Origin: Phaeobacter sp. QD34_24
GTDB taxonomy: Bacteria > Pseudomonadota > Alphaproteobacteria > Rhodobacterales > Rhodobacteraceae
Reading direction: 5' to 3'
Assembly: GCF_028890115.1 (NCBI RefSeq)
Contig: NZ_JARCJD010000013.1
Location: 1-64,000, forward strand
Length of the DNA: 64,000 bases
Numbering within the stretch: the first letter of the stretch is position 1; each line of letters begins with the position of its first letter. The notes under the pieces were generated by a model. That model searched no databases. It was not told the DNA's origin and was given only the letters and a program-made list of their open reading frames with translations. This document shows, in pieces, positions 44,665-54,218 of this stretch. The position numbers were made by a program, and so were the translations under genes.

Positions 44665-46005
44665 CTATCTTGCCAACAGGTACTCCGCCACTGCTTGATA
44701 GGCGGGCAGCGATGTCGGATCGATAAAGCCGTTCTGTGCCTTGGGGAAGGACGCCAGTCGCACCAGCACCATTTCGGCAGTCGGATCGACATATATCGTC
44801 TGACCATGGACCCCTCGGGCCGCATAGGCACCGTGGTCATTGTGAAGAACCCACCATTGGCTCGTGTAGCTGCCCGCTCCAAAGGTGGGGAAACCATCGC
44901 CGAACTTGGAACGGTCTCCTCCGGCGCTGATCCTCTCGACAACTTCGGCCGGGAACAGACGTTGCCCATTGAGTGCGCCTTCGTTCAGCATCAGTTGCCC
45001 CAAACGCGCAAGATCGCGAAGGCCTGCGGTGATGCCTCCCCCCGCGAACGGCACTCCCTTGCCGTCGACCGTTTGGTATGCATCCTGTTCCGCCCCCATG
45101 CGGCGCCACAGGCGATCGGAGGCAAGCTCGGTCACCGACTTCCCCGACACACGGCTGATGATCCACCCGAGCATGTCTGAATTGATGGTCTTGTAGTGGA
45201 ACGCCTCGCCGTGGATACCCTCTGGCTTGACTTGCTGAAGATACTCCCAATACCCGTTCGGGCCCTGGTAGTCGGCAGGCTTGGGCAGGGGGCTGGCGGC
45301 GGCGGAATAGAGCCAGATATCGGCGTTGGGATCAGAGTAGTTCTCGGAGTATTTCACGCCCGTGGTCATGTCCATGACCTGCCGAACGGTGGCCGTCGCA
45401 AAGGCGCTATCGCCGATTTCGGGAATGATGTCGCGCACCAAAGCGGTGTCGTCGAGCGTTCCTTCGACCACCATGATCTCTGCCAAGAGGCCCGTGAAAG
45501 ACTTGGTCATCGACATGATCGCATGCTTGCCGTCCTCCTTGAGACAGCCGAAGTAGCGTTCGTAAACGACCTTGCCCCTGTGTAGAATCAACATGCCGTC
45601 AGTGTAGTTGGCATAAAGCGACTCTTCCCAGGTCATCTTGGCGTCGCTGTTTTGTGGAGTGAAGGTAATCGCGTCAATCTGCTCCCTGAGCTCGGCGAAA
45701 CTGGACGGGGACGGATAGTCCAGGGGGGCAGGTGCCCCGATGCCGCGGCTAATCTCTTCGGTGGGCAGAAATTCCCGCAAATGGCAAACCGACCAGCGCA
45801 GCCGCGGGAAACTGAAATAGACGCTATCAGGCTGGGTGATCACTTTCTCGGCGGGCGGTGGGAAGCCTTGCATCCACCCCATCACATTTGGGTCTGTCTC
45901 CTGTGCTGAAAGCGGCGCGGATTGTGCCTGCGCGCCTGTTGCCATTCCAAGGACGATGGCTCCCCGTGTAACCGCTGCCAAGAGTTTAGAAATTGACGAC
46001 GACAT
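44665..46005 (-). CDS. Class C beta-lactamase-fold serine hydrolase (NylB-like)
   Basis: The 446-residue protein has a signal peptide (cleaved after AQA, about residue 28), so it is exported. It carries a serine beta-lactamase/6-aminohexanoate-dimer-hydrolase fold with catalytic S165-x-x-K168 (SMTK), a following Tyr-containing segment (YSENYSDPNADIW) and a HGQTIYVD motif near the C-terminus in place of KTG. Such enzymes hydrolyse short amides or esters; activity on nylon oligomers is only one known case. AGGAGG lies nine bases upstream of ATG 46005. The start overlaps the upstream porin gene by 20 bases, indicating a two-gene operon. The sequence is visibly less GC-rich than the neighbours. 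Confidence 0.82.
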   Translation of the reverse strand: MSSSISKLLAAVTRGAIVLGMATGAQAQSAPLSAQETDPNVMGWMQGFPPPAEKVITQPDSVYFSFPRLRWSVCHLREFLPTEEISRGIGAPAPLDYPSPSSFAELREQIDAITFTPQNSDAKMTWEESLYANYTDGMLILHRGKVVYERYFGCLKEDGKHAIMSMTKSFTGLLAEIMVVEGTLDDTALVRDIIPEIGDSAFATATVRQVMDMTTGVKYSENYSDPNADIWLYSAAASPLPKPADYQGPNGYWEYLQQVKPEGIHGEAFHYKTINSDMLGWIISRVSGKSVTELASDRLWRRMGAEQDAYQTVDGKGVPFAGGGITAGLRDLARLGQLMLNEGALNGQRLFPAEVVERISAGGDRSKFGDGFPTFGAGSYTSQWWVLHNDHGAYAARGVHGQTIYVDPTAEMVLVRLASFPKAQNGFIDPTSLPAYQAVAEYLLAR

Positions 46006-47410
46006 TGATAAAACCTCCTGTCCATGGGCCTGCGCTGGCGCCGATGACCTTGTCGATCCCTGCGCCGGGGAATGAGACCGATACCCCTGCTGTTAAAAAC
46101 GTGTTGCGGTTGATGATGCGGCTGTATTCGACAAACAGGTCATCGGCGAGGTGACTGTCAGTGACACCGGACACAACGTTTCCGTTTACATCCACTCGCG
46201 TGGCTTGCCCAAACTGGATGGGGCTATTCAACTCATTTGCCCGAATATGCGCATATCGAAACGTCCAGGTATCCTGCTGCCTCGGCTTGACCTGAAACGT
46301 TACTGTGACAGCATTCACGTTCGAATTGATAAAGGTTGATGCAGACTTCGATCCCGTTGCCCAGGCGCTTGGGCTGCCTTGATAGTAGAGCGGATCGAAC
46401 CGCTCGAGTTTTGTCGTGTTCGGATCGTCGCCAGAAAAACTCTGGTAGCCCAAGGTAAGGGAGGGTGACCATGGCAGGTTTTTAAAACTATATCCGGCCG
46501 TTACGCGTCCTGCCCAGGCGTTCAGGTCTATCCTTTCGTTCCATTGGTATGCGACGTCACCGGTGAAATTCCAGTTTTCAAAACCGCCGGTGAATGGATT
46601 CGTTTTCCCGTAGAAGCCGAGGGTTCGGGTTCCCTCGCGAGCACCGGGTGTCACGCTCGGTGGCCCTATGCCACCCGGGGCGGCCTGCGGGTATGGGGAG
46701 TTGGAGCGCAGCACATCAACATATGTCGCGCCGATAAAGCCGCCCGCCGGATCATCGTAGCGCAGGTCGAAACCCGCCAGTGCGTTGTCCCCATCTGTCG
46801 ACGGAAGTTCGTTCGGATCGAGAAAGAACAGTATCCCGGTCATGCGGCCATTGGAGAGCCGTCCGATTGCGGCCCTTTCCCAGGCCTTGCGTGGACCGAA
46901 CTTCAGCGCCCCCCGTTCAAATCCGCTCGTCGCGCCATTTGCGATCAACATCCCCGTGCCAAGGGTCAGCTCACGTGCTCCAAGAGACAGATCATAGCTT
47001 CCCCCCGTCCCGAAGCTTCCTCGAAAGGCGAGGTATGCTTCCTCAAGTGTCGTGGCACCGATGTTGCCCCTGTCAAAGGCATCGGTTCCCCAAGTGTAAG
47101 ACGCCACCGCCGACAGCTTGCCGTAGAAAACCGCGCCACTGTCGGTTTGGTACGCGAAGCTGAGACCGGGCTTGATGTAGCCTTCAAGCCAGTCAGTGTC
47201 GGGGTTGAAGCCACTGCCCGGAGCGGTGGTCGCAGCGAGATCCCAAAACAGGTTGTTTTCGGCGACTGCGTTGAGACCGAATTGCATGTGCCCGCGCGCC
47301 TTGAGAGTTCCGTTATCGTAGAGCAGCAGTGGATCACGTTCTTCCGCTGATGCCGCCATCGCAACGCAGAAAGTGGCAGTAGTGATGCAAACCTTGCAAT
47401 AGGATCTCAT
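45986..47410 (-). CDS. Alginate-export-family outer-membrane porin
   Basis: The 474-residue protein has a signal peptide (MRSYCKVCITTATFCVAMAA, cleaved after ASA) and a beta-barrel of the alginate_exp type. The barrel shows alternating hydrophobic strands, DPLLLYDNGTLKARGHMQ at the start and a C-terminal Phe (GGFINVVVNF). Related porins pass diverse small molecules in catabolic clusters, not only alginate. The ATG at 47410 follows AAGGGGGGGG. It is co-transcribed with the NylB-like hydrolase gene. Codon use seems lower in G+C than the flanks, and the genes resemble gammaproteobacterial ones, suggesting transfer. Confidence 0.8.
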   Translation of the reverse strand: MRSYCKVCITTATFCVAMAASAEERDPLLLYDNGTLKARGHMQFGLNAVAENNLFWDLAATTAPGSGFNPDTDWLEGYIKPGLSFAYQTDSGAVFYGKLSAVASYTWGTDAFDRGNIGATTLEEAYLAFRGSFGTGGSYDLSLGARELTLGTGMLIANGATSGFERGALKFGPRKAWERAAIGRLSNGRMTGILFFLDPNELPSTDGDNALAGFDLRYDDPAGGFIGATYVDVLRSNSPYPQAAPGGIGPPSVTPGAREGTRTLGFYGKTNPFTGGFENWNFTGDVAYQWNERIDLNAWAGRVTAGYSFKNLPWSPSLTLGYQSFSGDDPNTTKLERFDPLYYQGSPSAWATGSKSASTFINSNVNAVTVTFQVKPRQQDTWTFRYAHIRANELNSPIQFGQATRVDVNGNVVSGVTDSHLADDLFVEYSRIINRNTFLTAGVSVSFPGAGIDKVIGASAGPWTGGFINVVVNF

Positions 47411-47936
47411 AAGCCCCCCCCTTGAGAAGAAATCCCCTAGGCAAACGATAGTGCGGAATACGTCCATGGCCAGCATTTATGATCGACCCTCGAATGCTTC
47501 GTGAAACGCCTCTGCCGCGGTCGGTATCGAGATCAGTTTAGGTCTCAAACATTCAAAACCGCTATCGCTGCACGTTCAGAGATTGAACAGGATGTCCATT
47601 GACTTCGAATCCGCAACGCAAGGAGGGAAGGTTGGGCATCGGATGCTGCTCGAACCAAGAACTGTGTGTCCGCCTTGGGCTGGGGAGTGGCCTTCTGCTG
47701 ACCGATTGGGTCTCGCATTTCAACGATCTCAAAATTGGTGATTTGGCCGTGCCTGAAAACACTGTCGCTCAGAACACATGCCATGGACGCAGGGGGGGAT
47801 CATGCTGTCCCGGGTCTGGAAACTCCTTTGGGAAACCGAATCCGGGGTATGTGATACGCTTGGGGGACACATTGGGGGGACAGAGAATACTCAGATTTAT
47901 TCGATCGTTGTTTTCATTGGGAAATCGGTCGATAGT
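47411..47936. other. Intergenic region between porin gene and tRNA-Leu(UAA)
   Basis: No functional gene is supported in these 526 bases. Frames of about 60-80 codons exist on both strands but lack recognisable domains, and one longer frame only exists because it reads through the tRNA. It could hold the remnant of an integrated element; I see no intact integrase or transposase. Confidence 0.45.
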
Positions 47937-48022
47937 TGGTGCGGGCGGTGGGACTCGAACCCACACGGGCATAGGCCCTTCAGATTTTAAGTCTGATATG
48001 TCTACCATTCCATCACGCCCGC
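47937..48022 (-). tRNA. tRNA-Leu (anticodon UAA), CCA encoded
   Basis: On the minus strand the acceptor stem GCGGGCG/CGCCCGC is followed by A and encoded CCA (47939-47937). The anticodon stem TCAGA/TCTGA encloses loop CTTAAAA with TAA. A long variable arm and the T loop GGTTCGAGTCC are present. Its 3' end faces the porin/hydrolase pair. Confidence 0.95.
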
Positions 48023-48215
48023 ATCCGGCGTTGTCGCGCAGCCGCATTTCCGTCAAACTGGAAGTTGCGGCGGGTTGCAACACATTGAGTGGTAGAAAGA
48101 ATTTCGCGCAGACACAAGGGCATTGGCGGGCAAAGAGCAGCCAATCAGCGGCTCTTTGTTGAGGTAAAAGGGATTGGAGCCAGAGGTGAACCGCCTGCGC
48201 TCGCTCAAAGGGGGG

Positions 48216-48974
48216 CTAACGCGCGGGGCGTCGCAGGATGTAGATGTCCATGATCCAGCCATGAGCGGCACGGGCCTTGGCGCGGGTCTCGATGATCTGC
48301 CCGGCGATTTCCTCCAGTTCACCCGACATGGAGATTTCATTCTCCATGCCGACATAGGCGGACCACCAGATGTGTACGCCCTTGGGGTCGATGCTCTGGA
48401 AGCTGCAGTCTCCGTCCAGCATGATCACCAGCGTATCGGCGCTGTCCGGCCAGCCTGTGGCGCGCAGTTGTCGTCCGGTGGTGATGCTGACCGGGGCGCC
48501 GATCTGGTTCAGCGGAATGCCATGGGCCGCGGTCAGCGCCTGGATCGAGGTGATGCCTGGAATGATACGCAGGGCAACCTGGGTGCGGGCTTGCAATCGG
48601 CCCGCGATGCGCATGGTGCTGTCGTAAAGCGAGGGATCGCCCCAGACCAGGAAGCCGGCCTTTCCGCCCCGTGGCAGCTGGCTGCGAATACTCTCTTCCC
48701 AGACCCGGGCTATGGCATCGTGCCAGTCCTCCACACCCTGTCGATAATCTGGATTCTGCGCGTCGCGACGGGGCAGGTCGAATTCGGCAAGGCGTGGTCC
48801 CGGTTGGCGGATCACCTGATCGCAGATCGCATGGCGCAGCGCGGCCAGATCGTCCTTTCCCGCCCCCTTGTTGGGGATCAGGATCAGGTCCAGCCCATTC
48901 AGCGCCTCGATCGCCTCAAGGGTCAGGTGCTTGGGATTGCCGGTGCCGATGCCGACAAGGGTCAGATCAATCAT
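48216..48974 (-). CDS. cobF: Precorrin-6A synthase (deacetylating)
   Basis: CobF methylates precorrin-5 at C1 and releases the acetyl unit to give precorrin-6A, a step of the aerobic route. The 252-residue protein has the tetrapyrrole methylase fold: MIDLTLVGIGTGNPKHLT, LVWGDPSLYDSTMRI and IIPGITSIQALTAAHGI. The start at 48974 is preceded by GAGGTCC; the upstream open frame has no similarity. It is the last gene of the minus-strand cob group, 52 bases after cobA. Confidence 0.95.
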   Translation of the reverse strand: MIDLTLVGIGTGNPKHLTLEAIEALNGLDLILIPNKGAGKDDLAALRHAICDQVIRQPGPRLAEFDLPRRDAQNPDYRQGVEDWHDAIARVWEESIRSQLPRGGKAGFLVWGDPSLYDSTMRIAGRLQARTQVALRIIPGITSIQALTAAHGIPLNQIGAPVSITTGRQLRATGWPDSADTLVIMLDGDCSFQSIDPKGVHIWWSAYVGMENEISMSGELEEIAGQIIETRAKARAAHGWIMDIYILRRPAR

Positions 48975-49026
48975 TCTGGGACCTCGGCAGATGTGATCCC
49001 CGCGCCGACGGGGAGGCAGGCGGTTG

Positions 49027-49758
49027 TCATCGGGGTAGATCCTCATCCGCAAGCGGCCCGTAGAGGATCAGAACGGGGGCTTTCGTGTCCATCTTGCGCA
49101 GGGCTTCGGGCAGTTTACCCAAGGTATGACAGGCCAGGGATTGCTCGGGCGTGGAGACGCCAAGCGCCACCAATGCATGGGTGTCCGGCGGCAGCCCGGC
49201 CTCCAGCAGGCGTTCGGCCAGGGCGGCGAAGGTGCGTTTGCCCATATAGACCACCGTGGTCGCTTCGGGATCGGCGAGGGCAGCCATGTTCAGGTCTTCG
49301 GGCAGGCCGCCTGTCACGTCATGGCCGGTGATGAACTGCAGGCGCCGCGCGGTCAGACGCCGGGTCAGGGGGATGCTGGCAGCGGCTGCCGCAGCCGAGG
49401 CAGCGGTCACGCCGGGGACGATCTCAAAGCCGATACCGGCTTGCCGCAGGGCGGTGATCTCCTCCTCCAGCCGTCCAAAGATGCCGCAATCTCCGGATTT
49501 CAGCCGCACCACATGGGCACCGGTGGAGGCATAGTCCACCAGAAGCTGGCTCACATGGTCCTGCCGCGGGGAGGGGCGCCCGGCGCGCTTGCCGACGCCC
49601 ACCAGATCGGCGTCCTTGCGGGCATGGCTCAGGATCGGCCCCGAGGAGAGATCGTCGAACAGCACCGCATCCGCCGCCTGCAAGCGGTTCACCGCCTTGA
49701 CGGTCAGCAGCTCGGGGTCGCCGGGGCCGGAGGAGACGAAACTGACAAATCCGCTCAT
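49027..49758 (-). CDS. cobA: Uroporphyrinogen-III C-methyltransferase (cobalamin locus)
   Basis: This second SUMT copy commits uroporphyrinogen III to precorrin-2 for cobalamin. The 243-residue protein has FVSSGPGDPELLTVKAVNRL, VVRLKSGDCGIFGRLEEE and IVPGVTAASAAAAAASIPL, as usual for a stand-alone CobA. In this copy the motif reads SGDCGIFGR, with Cys where SGDPxIFGR is common. It overlaps the cobB stop by four bases. Confidence 0.95.
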   Translation of the reverse strand: MSGFVSFVSSGPGDPELLTVKAVNRLQAADAVLFDDLSSGPILSHARKDADLVGVGKRAGRPSPRQDHVSQLLVDYASTGAHVVRLKSGDCGIFGRLEEEITALRQAGIGFEIVPGVTAASAAAAAASIPLTRRLTARRLQFITGHDVTGGLPEDLNMAALADPEATTVVYMGKRTFAALAERLLEAGLPPDTHALVALGVSTPEQSLACHTLGKLPEALRKMDTKAPVLILYGPLADEDLPR

Positions 49759-51089
49759 GGCTGTTCTCCGGTGATCAGGTGGAAGAAGGTGCCGGTCACA
49801 TGACCGCGCACCGATCCGGTTTCCGCCACCGCATTGCCATCGGCATCCATCACATTGGCCAGCGGCGCGTCGGGATCCTCAAGGATGGTGGAGTAATGGA
49901 ACTCGTGCCCGCGCAGGGCGGTTCCGGTCGCAAACCCCGGCATCGGCGCCTGAAGAATGGCGCGGCGATAGCCGAGATGGAACTTGCGCGTCTCGTAAGA
50001 TGTCACCAGCCCCAACAGCCCCGCCATCTGGTGATGGGTGCCGTCCTTGTCGATCAGCGCCTCACCCAGGGCCATGTAGCCGCCGCACTCCCCATGCACG
50101 GGGCGGGTCTCGGCGTGTTTGCGCAGGGCCGCACGGAAAGTCTCAGCCGCGGCCAGTGTGCTGCCGTGCAGCTCGGGGTAGCCACCCGGCAACCAGACCA
50201 GATCGGCATCCGCCGCAGGGGCTTCATCGGCGAGCGGCGAAAACGGCAGGATCTCGGCCCCCGCCCTGCGCCAGCCTTCCAGAAGATGCGGGTAGGCAAA
50301 GGAGAACGCCGCATCCCGTGCGAGCGCAATGCGCTGGGCCGGCGGCTTCGGCAGGTTCGCCGGGGCGGGCGCAGCCCCCGCGCGGGCGGCGGCTTTGATC
50401 GCCTCAAGATCGACGTTTTCGCGCAGGAAGGCGGCATAGCCTGCAATCGCGGTTTCAAGGTCAGGATGTTCCACCGCCTGAATGAGACCCAGATGGCGCT
50501 CCGGCAGGGTCAGGTCGCCACGCCGGGGCAGGCAGCCGAGAACCGGTATTCCTGCGCGCTCCATCCCCAGCCGGGTCAGCCTTTCGTGGCGCGGGCTGGC
50601 AACGCGGTTCAGGATCACACCGGCAAAGGGCAGATCGGGATCATAGGCGCGAAACCCCAGCGCGGTGGCCGCTGCCGACTGCGCCTGACCGCCCACGTCT
50701 ACGACCAGCACCACCGGCCAGCCCATGCGTTTTGCGGTTTCGGCGGAGGAGCCAAAGCCGCTTTGCCCGCCTGTCGCCACGCCATCGTAAAGCCCCATGG
50801 ACCCTTCACCGATGCAGATCTGCTCATCGCTTGCCTGCCCGGCCACGGCATCCAAAAGGCCGCCATCCATGGCCCAAGTATCGAGGTTGAAAGAGGCGCG
50901 CCCGGCGGCGGCCCGATGAAAGGCGGGATCGATGTAGTCCGGGCCGCTCTTGAAGGGTTGAACCGCAAGGCCATCCTCGGCCAATGCGCGCAACAGGCCC
51001 AGCATCACAGTGGTCTTGCCCGTGCCCGAGGCAGGCGCCGAGATCATCAGGCCCGGCGGATAGGAAGCATTCTGCGCTGTCTCAGTCAT
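49755..51089 (-). CDS. cobB: Hydrogenobyrinate a,c-diamide synthase
   Basis: CobB amidates the a and c side chains using glutamine and ATP. The 444-residue protein has an N-terminal P-loop-like ATP domain ([30 protein letters not shown]) and a C-terminal class I-type glutaminase with Cys in [12 protein letters not shown] and a terminal HEFHYS segment. The start at 51089 gives the family N-terminus and overlaps the end of cobM by eight bases. Confidence 0.95.
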   Translation of the reverse strand: MTETAQNASYPPGLMISAPASGTGKTTVMLGLLRALAEDGLAVQPFKSGPDYIDPAFHRAAAGRASFNLDTWAMDGGLLDAVAGQASDEQICIGEGSMGLYDGVATGGQSGFGSSAETAKRMGWPVVLVVDVGGQAQSAAATALGFRAYDPDLPFAGVILNRVASPRHERLTRLGMERAGIPVLGCLPRRGDLTLPERHLGLIQAVEHPDLETAIAGYAAFLRENVDLEAIKAAARAGAAPAPANLPKPPAQRIALARDAAFSFAYPHLLEGWRRAGAEILPFSPLADEAPAADADLVWLPGGYPELHGSTLAAAETFRAALRKHAETRPVHGECGGYMALGEALIDKDGTHHQMAGLLGLVTSYETRKFHLGYRRAILQAPMPGFATGTALRGHEFHYSTILEDPDAPLANVMDADGNAVAETGSVRGHVTGTFFHLITGEQP

Positions 51090-51876
51090 CGCCTTCGCTC
51101 CATCCGGCCCATTGGCTGTCGGCACTTTGGGGGCGGTAACGCCGATCATAATCCTGCGCGTAAAGGCAGCTTTCGTCGAAGTCCTCGGCGCCAAGCGCAT
51201 GGCCAACCAGGATCAGTGCGGTGCGTCCGCGCGCACCATCTGTGGCGTCGATCAATGTGCCAAGGGTCGCCTTGATGATCTTCTGATCCGGCCATGACGC
51301 GCGCCAGACCACGGCCACCGGGCAGTCTGCGCCGTAGGCGGGGGTCAGCCGGGCCACCACGTCGTCGAGCACATGCACCGACAGGTGAATGGCCAGGGTT
51401 GCCCCGGTACGGGCGAAATTCTCCAGCGTTTCCCCCTCGGGCATCGAAGACGCCCGCCCCGAGGTGCGCGTCAGCACCAGCGATTGCGCAACCCCCGGCA
51501 GGGTCAGCTCGGCGCCAAGGGCGGCGGCGCTGGCGGCAAAGGCGGGCACGCCCGGAGTCACATCATAGGGAATGCCCATATCGCGCAGGCGGCGCAGCTG
51601 CTCCCCCATGGCGGACCAGACCGACAGGTCGCCGGAATGGAGCCGCGCCACATCGTGACCGGCCGCATGGGCGGCTTTGATCTCGGCCATTATCTCGTCC
51701 AGCGACAGGGAGGCGGTGTTGACGATCCTGGCGCCCTCCGGGCAGTGCTGCAGCAGCGCCTCGGGCACCAGCGAGCCGGCATAAAGGCAGACGGGACAGG
51801 CGGCGATCAGGTCGCGCCCGCGCAGGGTAATGAGATCGGCGGCACCGGGGCCTGCGCCAATGAAGTGAACGGTCAT
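51082..51876 (-). CDS. cobM: Precorrin-4 C11-methyltransferase
   Basis: CobM methylates precorrin-4 at C11. The 264-residue protein has [38 protein letters not shown] and [19 protein letters not shown], the CobM/CbiF pattern, with a DYDRRYRPQ end. The ATG overlaps the cobE stop (ATGA). Confidence 0.95.
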   Translation of the reverse strand: MTVHFIGAGPGAADLITLRGRDLIAACPVCLYAGSLVPEALLQHCPEGARIVNTASLSLDEIMAEIKAAHAAGHDVARLHSGDLSVWSAMGEQLRRLRDMGIPYDVTPGVPAFAASAAALGAELTLPGVAQSLVLTRTSGRASSMPEGETLENFARTGATLAIHLSVHVLDDVVARLTPAYGADCPVAVVWRASWPDQKIIKATLGTLIDATDGARGRTALILVGHALGAEDFDESCLYAQDYDRRYRPQSADSQWAGWSEGDD

Positions 51877-52250
51877 GGGGTCAGTCTTTCAGCTATGGCC
51901 GCAGTGGCGATCCCATCTGCGGTGACAACACGGGGGGCCAATAGGCGCGCGGTAGCACTTTCGCTGCCGTGGCATGCGCCCTGAAGGGCGGCGGCTTCGG
52001 CCAGCGATCCGGTGCCAAAAAGGGCCAGGATGCGGGGGGAGTGGGTGAGGGTCGGGGTGCCGTGCAGGGCCACTTCGGGCAGGGCGATCACGGGCAGGTT
52101 CATCTCGGCAGCCAGGGTGCGCAGGGCAGGCGCATTGGCCTTGGCGGTGATCGAGGCGAGCGCATCGGGGCGCTGGCCGGTCAATGCCAGCGCAGCACGC
52201 AGGTTTGCGACGGTGGCCTCTTGGCAAAATCCGAAGCCGACCACCTTCAT
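51873..52250 (-). CDS. cobE: CobE/GbiG family cobalamin biosynthesis protein
   Basis: The 125-residue protein matches the C-terminal domain of CbiG (CobE): [20 protein letters not shown], then [16 protein letters not shown] and LPVIALPE. CobE is needed for efficient cobalamin production in Pseudomonas denitrificans, probably by binding intermediates, and its reaction is not settled. The ATG at 52250 overlaps the cobL stop (ATGA); the longer frame upstream lies within cobL. Confidence 0.88.
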   Translation of the reverse strand: MKVVGFGFCQEATVANLRAALALTGQRPDALASITAKANAPALRTLAAEMNLPVIALPEVALHGTPTLTHSPRILALFGTGSLAEAAALQGACHGSESATARLLAPRVVTADGIATAAIAERLTP

Positions 52251-53446
52251 CGCGTCACGCTCCACTGGATGACCGGGCGGGCGCGCTCCCAGCCGCGCAT
52301 GGAGCCAAGCGGTGCGGCCTCGGCGATTTCGACCTTCAGGAGATGGCCGCCGCGTGTGGCATGGGCTTGCATCAACAACGCCTCGGTTTCCAGCGTCACG
52401 CCATTGGCGACGATGCGCGTGCCCTGCGGCAGCAAGGCCCAGAGATGATCCAGCAGTGCTTGCGACCCGCCGCCGCCAATGAAGACGCAATCGGGTATCT
52501 CGAATCCATCCAGTACCTCGGGTGCGCGGCCCAGGACTGGTTTCATCCGATGCTCGATCCCGAAACACTCCGCATTGGCGCGGATATTGGCGATCCGGTC
52601 CGCGCGGGGCTCAAAGGTGATCGCCCGGGTGCCGGGCGCGGCAAGGCACCATTCGACAGAGACGGAGCCGGAGCCGCCGCCGATGTCCCAGAGCAGCTCC
52701 CCCGCACGCGGGGCCAGAGCCGACAGGGTCAGGGCACGGATGGGGCGTTTGGTGATCTGCCCGTCGCTGTGGAACAGATCGTCAGGCAAGCCGCTGGCGC
52801 GGGGCAGTCCCGTGGCACCTGTAACCGTCAGTGCGGCAACCACCGGAGCCGTGATGTCACTCAGATCAAAGGCCTCGGCGCGCTGACTGCGGATGCGTTG
52901 GCGTGGGCCGCCCAGGGCCTCCATCACCGTGATCTCTGGTGCGCCGAAGCCTTGGCCTGTGAGCCATTCGGCCAGGGCAGCCGGGGACGCGCCATCGCGC
53001 AGGGTGCAGATGATACGGACGTCTTTGGTCAGAACCGGGGTCAGCCGTTCGAACGGCGCCGCATGCAGGCCAAGGCAAAGCGTCTCTTCCAGCTTCCAGC
53101 CAAGGACATTGGCGGCAAGGGCAAAGCACGAAGGCGCGGGGTGAGAGACCCATTCACCGGGGCGCAGATGCGAGACCAGCGATCCGCCCGCGCCATGCCA
53201 GAAAGGATCGCCCGAGGCGAGAACCACCACGCGCCGCCCGCGCGCCGCCAGCACAGGTTCAACCGAAAACGGCACCGGCCAGGGCGCTCCGCGTGCCCGC
53301 GCCTGAACCAGTTCCAGATGGCGGGGACCGCCAAAGATCACCTCCGCCTCTGCCAGGGCTTTCCGGCTTGCATCCCTCAGCCCGGCCGGGCCATCTTCGC
53401 CAAGGCCGACAAGCGTCAGCCAGGGGATCATTTGGGGATCAGACAT
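52247..53446 (-). CDS. cobL: Precorrin-6Y C5,15-methyltransferase (decarboxylating)
   Basis: CobL methylates C5 and C15 and decarboxylates the C12 acetate. The 399-residue protein has an N-terminal CbiE-like tetrapyrrole methylase domain (TLVGLGEDGPAGL; VVVLASGDPFWHG) and a C-terminal CbiT-like domain (LLWDIGGGSGSVSVEWCL). The ATG at 53446 shares two bases with the divergent cobK ATG at 53445, so the two genes start back to back with no spacer. Confidence 0.94.
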   Translation of the reverse strand: MSDPQMIPWLTLVGLGEDGPAGLRDASRKALAEAEVIFGGPRHLELVQARARGAPWPVPFSVEPVLAARGRRVVVLASGDPFWHGAGGSLVSHLRPGEWVSHPAPSCFALAANVLGWKLEETLCLGLHAAPFERLTPVLTKDVRIICTLRDGASPAALAEWLTGQGFGAPEITVMEALGGPRQRIRSQRAEAFDLSDITAPVVAALTVTGATGLPRASGLPDDLFHSDGQITKRPIRALTLSALAPRAGELLWDIGGGSGSVSVEWCLAAPGTRAITFEPRADRIANIRANAECFGIEHRMKPVLGRAPEVLDGFEIPDCVFIGGGGSQALLDHLWALLPQGTRIVANGVTLETEALLMQAHATRGGHLLKVEIAEAAPLGSMRGWERARPVIQWSVTR

Positions 53447-54218
53447 GATGCGCATCCTGCTTTTGGGCGGCACAACCGAAGCCTCGCGCCTTGCCACGGC
53501 TCTTGCCGAGGCCGACCTCGAGGCGGTGTTTTCCTACGCGGGGCGCACGGCGCGGCCCATTGCCCAGCCACTGCCCCTGCGCGTTGGCGGCTTCGGCGGG
53601 GCGGAGGGTCTGGCGGGCTATCTTCAGTCCGAGGGGATCACCCATGTGATCGATGCAACCCATCCCTTTGCCGCGCAGATGAGCGCCAATGCGGTCTATG
53701 CCTGTGATCTGGCCGGGGTGGAGCTCTGTGCGCTGGAACGCCCCGCCTGGCAGGCGCAGGCGGGCGATGACTGGCGCCATGTGGACAGCCTGGCCGAGGC
53801 CGCCGCGGCGCTGCCGGATGCGGGCGCGCGGGTGTTCCTGGCGATCGGCAAGCAGAACCTGGCAGCCTTTGCCGGGAAACCCGAAAACCACTATTTGCTG
53901 CGGCTGGTGGACCCGCCCGAGGCTGCGCTGCCCCTGCCGGATACAAGCGTGGAGATCGCGCGCGGACCTTTTGATGCGGCGGGCGACAGGGCGCTGATGC
54001 GGGCCCATGGCATCACCCATGTGGTGTCCAAGAACGCCGGCGGCAGCGGCGCGGCCGCCAAGGTGGAGGCGGCCCGCGACCTTGGCCTGCCGGTGATCAT
54101 GATCGCACGCCCCGAGGTGCCGCAGCGCCGGGTGCTGGCCACGGTGGCAGAGGTCATGAGCTGGCTTCGGGGCGGCGCTCATCACGAGGTGGCCCCTGCT
54201 GCGGAACGGGGTGTGTAG
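53445..54218 (+). CDS. cobK: Precorrin-6A reductase
   Basis: CobK reduces precorrin-6A to dihydro-precorrin-6A with NADPH. The 257-residue protein begins MMRILLLGGTTEASRLA, has ITHVIDATHPFAAQMSANA near residue 63 and FLAIGKQNLAAF near 128, all CobK/CbiJ features. It is the only plus-strand gene inside the minus-strand cob group: its start abuts cobL and its 3' end overlaps cobJ by 37 bases. ATG 53448 is an alternative start. Its promoter must lie within the cobL coding region. Confidence 0.93.
   Translation: MMRILLLGGTTEASRLATALAEADLEAVFSYAGRTARPIAQPLPLRVGGFGGAEGLAGYLQSEGITHVIDATHPFAAQMSANAVYACDLAGVELCALERPAWQAQAGDDWRHVDSLAEAAAALPDAGARVFLAIGKQNLAAFAGKPENHYLLRLVDPPEAALPLPDTSVEIARGPFDAAGDRALMRAHGITHVVSKNAGGSGAAAKVEAARDLGLPVIMIARPEVPQRRVLATVAEVMSWLRGGAHHEVAPAAERGV

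Noticed and set aside
47599..48162. Plus-strand open frame of 187 codons
   Set aside because: It reads antisense straight through the tRNA-Leu(UAA) gene; the GGGTRTHTG segment is the usual artefact of translating a tRNA. No domain is recognisable.
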